From Phytohabitans maris (GTDB lineage: Bacteria; Actinomycetota; Actinomycetes; Mycobacteriales; Micromonosporaceae), in the NCBI RefSeq assembly GCF_031085175.1, contig NZ_JAVHUY010000001.1, forward strand, positions 310,001-374,000: a stretch of DNA of 64,000 bases, written 5' to 3'. Each line of letters starts with the position of its first letter. Positions within the stretch are counted from its first letter, which is position 1. This document shows, one piece after another, positions 59,378 to 64,000 of the stretch. The position numbers and the translations under genes are program-made. A model generated the notes under the pieces. That model was not told the DNA's origin. It saw only the letters and a list, made by a program, of their open reading frames with translations, and did no database searches.

Positions 59378-60196
59378 ATGAACGAGGCGCGGGTGGCGGC
59401 GAGCGCCGCCGCCGACCGGCTCGGCGTGCAGGTCGTGGAGCTGTCCGAGGTGGACGACCAGCGGGCGGCCGCGGAGCTGTTGCAGCGCGTCTGGTCCGCC
59501 GACTCACCCGACCAGCTGGTCAACGCGAGCATGATGCGGGCGTTCGCCCACTCGGGCAACTACGTCGTCGGCGCCTACCGGGACGGCCGGCTCGTCGGCG
59601 CCGCCGTCGCCTTCCTCGGCACCGACCACCTGCACTCGCACATCGCCGGCGTCGAGCCGGGGCGGCAGGGCTCCGGCGTCGGATACGCGATGAAGCTGCA
59701 CCAGCGGGCCTGGGCGCTCGACCGCGGGCTCCCCGCGGTGTGCTGGACGTACGACCCGCTGATCCGCCGCAACGCGTACTTCAACCTGGGCAAGCTCGGC
59801 GCCCGGGCCACGGCGTACCTGCCGGACTTCTACGGGCCGATGGACGTGGGCACCGACGCCGGTGGCCCGACCGACCGCATGTACGTGCGCTGGGACCTCA
59901 CCTCGCCCGCCGCGTCCGCCGCCGCCCGTGGCGAGTGCCAGGAGGCCGATCCGGCCGGCGGGGTCGTGGTCCTCGGGCGGGACGGGGACGGCGCCCCGGT
60001 GCCGGTCGCCGAGGCGGGGGGCCGGCGGCTGCTGGTGGCCGCGCCGCTGGACGTCGTGGCGCTGCGCGGCACCGATCCGCCACTCGCCCTCCGCTGGCGC
60101 TTCGCGCTGCGCGAGGCGATCATGGCCAGCATGCTGCGCGGATACCGGATCGCCGGCGTCACCCGCGACGGCTGGTACGTGCTGGAGGCGGCGTGA
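59378..60196 (+). CDS. GNAT N-acyltransferase associated with OSBS/NSAR
   Basis: A 272-residue GNAT-fold protein: VVGAYRDGRLVGAAVAFLG, the acyl-CoA loop HSHIAGVEPGRQGSGVGYAMKLHQRAWALDRG, and the long C-terminal signature CWTYDPLIRRNAYFNLGKLGARATAYLPDFYGPM with RMYVRWDL. This W-T-x-D-P-L-x-R-R-N-A-x-F-N pattern is that of GNATs encoded next to N-succinylamino acid racemases, where they succinylate D-amino acids. The start ATG 59378 follows the poly-G tract; the N-terminus is uncertain. It is on the same strand as the enolase-superfamily gene at 60354, separated by a tandem repeat. Confidence 0.8.
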   Translation: MNEARVAASAAADRLGVQVVELSEVDDQRAAAELLQRVWSADSPDQLVNASMMRAFAHSGNYVVGAYRDGRLVGAAVAFLGTDHLHSHIAGVEPGRQGSGVGYAMKLHQRAWALDRGLPAVCWTYDPLIRRNAYFNLGKLGARATAYLPDFYGPMDVGTDAGGPTDRMYVRWDLTSPAASAAARGECQEADPAGGVVVLGRDGDGAPVPVAEAGGRRLLVAAPLDVVALRGTDPPLALRWRFALREAIMASMLRGYRIAGVTRDGWYVLEAA

Positions 60197-60212
60197 GCGC
60201 GGCCCCGCCCTC

Positions 60213-60338
60213 GGGTCGCTGGCCGCGTCGGGGTCGCTGTCCGTGGCGCGGTCCGCGTGAGGGTCGCTTTTCGTGGCGTGGCCCGCATGAGGGTCGCGGT
60301 CCGCGCGAGGGTCGCCGTTCGTGGCGTGACCCGCGTGA
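60213..60338. repeat. tandem repeat, 30- and 18-bp units
   Basis: Five units, each beginning GGGTCGC: 18, 30, 30, 18 and 30 bases (starts at 60213, 60231, 60261, 60291 and 60309). The 30-base unit reads GGGTCGC-n3-TCCGTGGCG-type sequence ending CCCGCGTGA; the 18-base unit lacks the 12 bases in the middle. It lies between the GNAT stop and the enolase-superfamily start. Confidence 0.8.
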
Positions 60339-60353
60339 GGAAAGGGCGGCGGC

Positions 60354-61460
60354 GTGAAGCTTTCCGGTATCGAGTTGCGGCGCGTCGCGATGCCGCTGGT
60401 GGCGCCGTTCCGCACCTCCTTCGGCACCGAGCACGAGCGCGACGTGCTGCTGGTCCGCGCGGTCACCGACGAGGCCGAGGGCTGGGGCGAGTGCGTGGCG
60501 ATGTCCGAGCCGCGCTACTCCAGCGAGTACGTGGACGGTGCCGCCGAGGTGATCCGCCGCTTCCTCGTACCCGCCGTCGCCACCCTGCGCAGCCCCGACC
60601 CGGTCGCGGTCGAGCCGATCTTCGCCGAGGTCAAGGGCCACCCGATGGCGAAGGCGGCGGTGCAGACCGCGCTGCTCGACGCCCAGCTGCGAGCGGCCGG
60701 GCTGTCGTTCGGCGGCTACCTGGGCGCCGTGCGCGAGCGGGTGCCGGCCGGGGTCTCCGTCGGCATCATGGACACGATCCCCGCGCTGCTTGACGCCGTC
60801 GACGGCTATCTCGCCCAGGGCTACCTGCGGATCAAGCTCAAGATCGAGCCCGGCTGGGACGTCGAGCCGGTCCGCGCGGTGCGCGAGCGCTTCGGCGACG
60901 GCGTGCTGCTCCAGGTCGACGCCAACACCGCGTACACGCTGGCCGACGCCCGGCACCTGGCCCGGCTCGACCCGTTCGACCTGCTGCTGATCGAGCAGCC
61001 GCTGCCCGAAGACGACGTACGCGGCCACGCCGCCCTGGCCGGCCGGATCCGCACCCCGGTCTGCCTCGACGAGTCGATCACCTCGGCCCGCGCGGCGGCG
61101 GACGCGATCGCGCTCGGCGCCGCCGCGATCGTCAACGTCAAGCCGGGCCGGGTCGGCGGCTACCTGGAGGCCCGGCGGGTGCACGACGTCTGCGCCGCGC
61201 ACGGGGTACCTGTGTGGTGCGGCGGGATGCTGGAGACCGGCCTCGGGCGCGCGGCGAACGTGGCGCTTGCCGCGCTGCCCAACTTCACCCTGCCCGGCGA
61301 CACCTCCGCCTCGGACCGGTACTTCGCGCGCGACATCACCGCGCCGTTCGTGCTGGAGGAGGGGCACCTACGGGTACCGGCCGGCCCCGGCCTGGGTGTC
61401 GAGCCCGACGCGGACGCCCTGCGCGACTGCACGACGGCCACGGAGTGGCTCGAGATCTGA
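60354..61460 (+). CDS. o-succinylbenzoate synthase / N-succinylamino acid racemase-type enzyme
   Basis: A 368-residue enolase-superfamily (muconate-cycloisomerase group) enzyme. Catalytic residues visible: K-x-K in YLRIKLKIEPGWD, metal ligands in LLQVDANTAY, LIEQPL and CLDESITS, and the second Lys in IVNVKPGRVGG. Family members do OSB synthesis for menaquinone, N-succinylamino acid racemisation, or both. The neighbour GNAT, the same pairing as in the Geobacillus D- to L-amino-acid pathway, argues for racemase activity; no menaquinone genes are near. Start GTG 60354. A family A hairpin follows 8 bases downstream. Confidence 0.88.
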   Translation: MKLSGIELRRVAMPLVAPFRTSFGTEHERDVLLVRAVTDEAEGWGECVAMSEPRYSSEYVDGAAEVIRRFLVPAVATLRSPDPVAVEPIFAEVKGHPMAKAAVQTALLDAQLRAAGLSFGGYLGAVRERVPAGVSVGIMDTIPALLDAVDGYLAQGYLRIKLKIEPGWDVEPVRAVRERFGDGVLLQVDANTAYTLADARHLARLDPFDLLLIEQPLPEDDVRGHAALAGRIRTPVCLDESITSARAAADAIALGAAAIVNVKPGRVGGYLEARRVHDVCAAHGVPVWCGGMLETGLGRAANVALAALPNFTLPGDTSASDRYFARDITAPFVLEEGHLRVPAGPGLGVEPDADALRDCTTATEWLEI

Positions 61461-61468
61461 CCCGCTCC

Positions 61469-61524
61469 CGTGATCAAAGCTCCCCTCATGTCGCTAGAAC
61501 GACGTGGGGGGAGCTTTGATCACG
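61469..61524. repeat. dispersed hairpin, family A, copy 3 (inverted)
   Basis: CGTGATCAAAGCTCCCC pairs with GGGGAGCTTTGATCACG around CTAGAA, with G:U-type differences only. Its loop is the reverse complement of the TTCTAG loop in copies 1 and 2, so this copy is in the opposite orientation. It is 8 bases after the stop at 61460. Confidence 0.85.
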
Positions 61525-61644
61525 AGAGAAACAAGCCTGCAACATCCCCTTGACCGCGTGATCGATGGAAGCCTAGCCTCCCACGGAGACGTAGGACATA
61601 GGACGTCCCATGAATGGGCTCCGCCACCCTCGGGAGGGGCACCG

Positions 61645-63255
61645 ATGACATACCGGACCATAAGCCGCCGCGATCTGCTCCGCTACAGCGCGATCCTCGG
61701 CGCCGCCGCCACCGTCACGGCGACCGTGTCCGCCTGCGAGAGCGGGCCCGCGTCCACCGGCTCGGTCGGCGGCGAGGGAGACAAGGAGCTGGTCACGGCC
61801 GTGATCGGGTACGGCAACGACCAGAGCTGGGACCCGACGCAGACCGCCTCCGCGTTCTCCATGGCCGCGATCAACCACATCTACGAGGCGCTGGTCGAGA
61901 CCGACCCGGTGACCCGCGAGCCGTACCCGGCGCTGGCCACCGCGCTCCCCGCCGACCCGGCCGCGACGACCTGGAAGTTCACGCTGCGGCCGGGCGCCAA
62001 GTGGCACGACGGCCAGCCGGTGACCGTCGACGACGTGCTCTTCACCTTCGAGCGGGTGCTGGACGACCAGGCGAAGCCGCTGGTCGGCAACTTCTTCCGG
62101 GCCTGGCTCCAGGAGGTCCGCAAGGTCGACGCCACGAGCGTGGAGCTGGTCTTCAGGTTTCCGTTCCCGGACGCGCTCCGCCGGCTCTCCATCGCCAAGA
62201 TCATGCCGAAGCACGTCTTCGGCGCGGCCGGCGGCTGGGACGCGGCCAAGGGCGGCAAGGCGGTTGGCTCCGGGCCGTTCCGGATGACCGCGCACAACCC
62301 GAAGTCGAACACCACGTTCGAGGCGTTCGCCGACTACAACGGGCCGCGCCGGGCCGCGTACAAGAAGATGAACTGGCTGTCCATCGTGGACGCTTCGGCC
62401 CGGGTCGCGAAGATCTCCGGGGCGCACGCCGAGGCGCAGATCGCCGACAACATCCCGTACGCCAACATCGAGCAGCTCAAGGGCGGCGGGCTGACCGTCG
62501 AGGGCGCCACGGGCATGAACCACATGTTCCTGATGTTCAACACCGGCAACAAGCCGTTCGACGACGTGCGGGTGCGGCAGGCGCTGCTCTACGCGATCGA
62601 CACCAAGACGATGATCGACGTCGCGCTCAAGGGGCACGGCACCGCCTCGACGAGCTTCCTCAACCAGGACAACCCGTCGTACGCCCAGGCCAGGACCGTG
62701 TACGCGTACGACCCGGAGAAGGCCAAGTCGCTGCTCGCGGCGGCCGGTGTCAGCGGGCTGTCGGTCACGCTGATGGCGGTCAACGTGAGCTGGATCGCCG
62801 ACTGCCTCCCCACGATCGCCAACTCCTGGAACGCGATCGGCGTACGCACCACGCTCCAGCCGCAGGACACCAGCGCGCTCTTCACCAAAATGGACCAGTC
62901 GCAGGACTACCAGGTGGTCGCGGCCGCCTCCAACCCCAACCAGTTCGGCATCGACGCCGACCTGATCCTGCGGTACAACTACACGCCCGGCGGGGTCTGG
63001 ATGAAGTACACGAGGTGGGACGCCAGCCCGGCCGCCCGGGACCTCTTCGCGCTGATGGACCGGGCGACCGCGGAGCCCGACCAGGCGAAGAAGCTGGCCC
63101 TCACCCGCCAGTACCTCGACGTGATCGCCGAGCAGGCGGTGCTCTACCCGGTCGTGCACACCGAGCTGATGACCGCCTGGGACGGCGGGAAGCTCACCGG
63201 CGTGCGGCCCCAGGGGTACCCGGGCATCAACCTGCTCCAGTCCAAGCGGGTCTGA
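61645..63255 (+). CDS. peptide/nickel-type ABC transporter substrate-binding lipoprotein
   Basis: A 536-residue family 5 binding protein. N-terminal Tat motif SRRDLLRYSAIL is followed by the lipobox VSAC with Cys 31, so it is exported folded and anchored by a lipid. The SBP_bac_5 hallmarks are SWDPTQTASAFSMAAINHIYEALVETDP, WKFTLRPGAKWHDGQPVTVDDVLFTFERVLD, GSGPFRM, DDVRVRQALLYAID. It probably delivers oligopeptides or a similar ligand to the permease encoded next. ATG 61645 has GGGAGGGGCACCG before it. Placement after the NSAR/GNAT genes suggests uptake of peptides containing D-residues, but this is inference. Confidence 0.92.
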   Translation: MTYRTISRRDLLRYSAILGAAATVTATVSACESGPASTGSVGGEGDKELVTAVIGYGNDQSWDPTQTASAFSMAAINHIYEALVETDPVTREPYPALATALPADPAATTWKFTLRPGAKWHDGQPVTVDDVLFTFERVLDDQAKPLVGNFFRAWLQEVRKVDATSVELVFRFPFPDALRRLSIAKIMPKHVFGAAGGWDAAKGGKAVGSGPFRMTAHNPKSNTTFEAFADYNGPRRAAYKKMNWLSIVDASARVAKISGAHAEAQIADNIPYANIEQLKGGGLTVEGATGMNHMFLMFNTGNKPFDDVRVRQALLYAIDTKTMIDVALKGHGTASTSFLNQDNPSYAQARTVYAYDPEKAKSLLAAAGVSGLSVTLMAVNVSWIADCLPTIANSWNAIGVRTTLQPQDTSALFTKMDQSQDYQVVAAASNPNQFGIDADLILRYNYTPGGVWMKYTRWDASPAARDLFALMDRATAEPDQAKKLALTRQYLDVIAEQAVLYPVVHTELMTAWDGGKLTGVRPQGYPGINLLQSKRV

Positions 63256-63259
63256 CCTC

Positions 63260-64000
63260 GTGGCCGTCATCGCCCGGATGCTGGCCCGCCGCATCCTCAT
63301 CCTGATCCCGCTGCTGCTGGGCGTGATCCTCTTCGTCTTCGTCGTCATGCGCTTCTCGACCAACAAGCCGGAGTACGCCTACTTCCAGGGCACCAACCCG
63401 ACGCCGGAGCAGATCCAGCAGTTTCGCGAGGAGAACGGCCTGACCGACCCGCTCCCGGTGCGGTACGTGCACTTCGTCGGCGACCTGCTCCAGGGCGACA
63501 TGGGTACGAGCGTGCTCACCCGGGCGCCGGTGCTCGACTCGGTGCTCACCGCGCTGCCGCTGACCATGCAGCTGACCTTCCTCGGGCTCGGCATCGCCGT
63601 GGTGACCTCGCTGCTGCTCGGCGTCACCGCGGCGATCTTCCGGGACCGCTGGCCGGACCAGCTGATCCGGGTGGTGTCGCTGGGCGGGGTGGCCGCACCG
63701 AGCTTCTGGCTGGCGCTGCTGATGATCCAGTGGCTGGCCGTGGAGCGGGGGTGGTTCCCGACCGGCGGGTACATCAACCCGGCCGACTCGTTCACCGGCT
63801 GGCTGCGCTCGATGACGCTGCCCGCGCTCGCCCTGTCGCTGCCGGTCGCCGCCCAGCTCACCCGGATCGTGCGCACGTCGATGGTGGAGGAGCTCGACAA
63901 GGACTACGTGCGTACCGCGATCGGCAGCGGCCTCCCACCCGTCGTCGTGGTCGGCCGCAACGTGCTGCGCAACGCGCTGATCAACCCGCTCACCGTGCTC
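63260..64000 (+). CDS. ABC transporter permease (DppB-type), cut by the window end
   Basis: The first 247 codons of an inner-membrane permease: VAVIARMLARRILILIPLLLGVILFVFVVMRF at the N-terminal helix, GDLLQGDMGTSVLTRAPVLDSVL, LPLTMQLTFLGLGIAVVTSLLLGV, and the start of the EAA loop region AAQLTRIVRTSMVEELDKDYVRTAIGSGLPP. This is the standard DppB/OppB layout. GTG 63260 is 4 bases after the binding-protein stop. The frame is open to the last base of the window; the other permease and ATPases are expected beyond it. Confidence 0.9.
   Translation, partial: MAVIARMLARRILILIPLLLGVILFVFVVMRFSTNKPEYAYFQGTNPTPEQIQQFREENGLTDPLPVRYVHFVGDLLQGDMGTSVLTRAPVLDSVLTALPLTMQLTFLGLGIAVVTSLLLGVTAAIFRDRWPDQLIRVVSLGGVAAPSFWLALLMIQWLAVERGWFPTGGYINPADSFTGWLRSMTLPALALSLPVAAQLTRIVRTSMVEELDKDYVRTAIGSGLPPVVVVGRNVLRNALINPLTVL

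Noticed and set aside
60213-60338. CRISPR array
   Set aside because: Units are contiguous tandem copies without unique spacers and no cas genes are present.

Overview
The window is very GC-rich DNA with GTG starts, GTGA/ATGA stop-start overlaps and purine-rich ribosome sites, so it is chromosomal DNA of a filamentous-type actinomycete. Gene content (GlnA/GlnA2/GlnE, fused RNase HI-phosphatase, Nif3, DUF3052, XRE-DUF574 pairs) suggests a Micromonosporaceae-like organism; this placement is inference. The backbone resembles the Mycobacterium tuberculosis interval around glnA1-glnE-glnA2-panB-rnhC/cobC-Nif3-ahpE-Rv2239c-aceE and the Streptomyces glnA/glnII region, read through several rearrangements.

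Layout. 0-5 kb: a small membrane protein, an ECF42-type sigma factor with its YciI/DGPF partner, an SLC13 carboxylate transporter and a cysteine-rich copper-storage-like protein. 5-10 kb: a broken toxin with an intact XRE antitoxin behind a palindromic operator, tRNA-Val(UAC), a peroxiredoxin, DUF3052 and a fused E1 alpha/beta 2-oxoacid dehydrogenase. 10-16 kb: an accessory island with an NB-ARC/TPR STAND ATPase (NLR-like), a small membrane protein, a GT-B-like enzyme and a divergent BTAD (SARP-type) regulator, followed by decayed TetR and SDR genes. 16-28 kb: glutamate-cysteine ligase, secreted DUF1800/DUF1501 pair, prim-pol-like protein, XRE-flavoprotein pair, and the Nif3-zinc ribbon-RNase HI/CobC operon. 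28-38 kb: RNase P RNA, a lysine-rich histone-like protein, an RNB nuclease, a metal-receptor protein, aldo/keto reductase and its regulator, panB, tandem Uma2 nucleases, nadE. 38-57 kb: the glutamine synthetase cluster (glnA2, glnE, glnA with a GlnR box), interleaved with an XRE-DUF574 pair, two polytopic membrane proteins, a PLP decarboxylase and a secreted beta-propeller esterase-like protein. 57-64 kb: KDPG aldolase and KDG kinase, a GNAT next to an OSBS/NSAR-type enolase-superfamily enzyme, and the start of a peptide ABC transporter.

The most notable signal is a short Q/G-rich motif present at the N-terminus of the NLR-like protein and at the C-terminus of the neighbouring BTAD regulator. 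The two proteins together have the domain content of AfsR, cut in two with a copy of the motif at each cut end; this looks like an amyloid-type signalling pair.

The intergenic DNA is rich in palindromic dispersed repeats: three copies of a 54-56 bp hairpin behind plus-strand genes, two copies of a ~120 bp nested palindrome, a 93 bp element with terminal inverted repeats flanked by TA, and a 252 bp inverted-repeat element. Three long poly-C/poly-G tracts look like sequencing or assembly failures, and they affect the WYL fragment, the end of glnA and the region before the GNAT gene.
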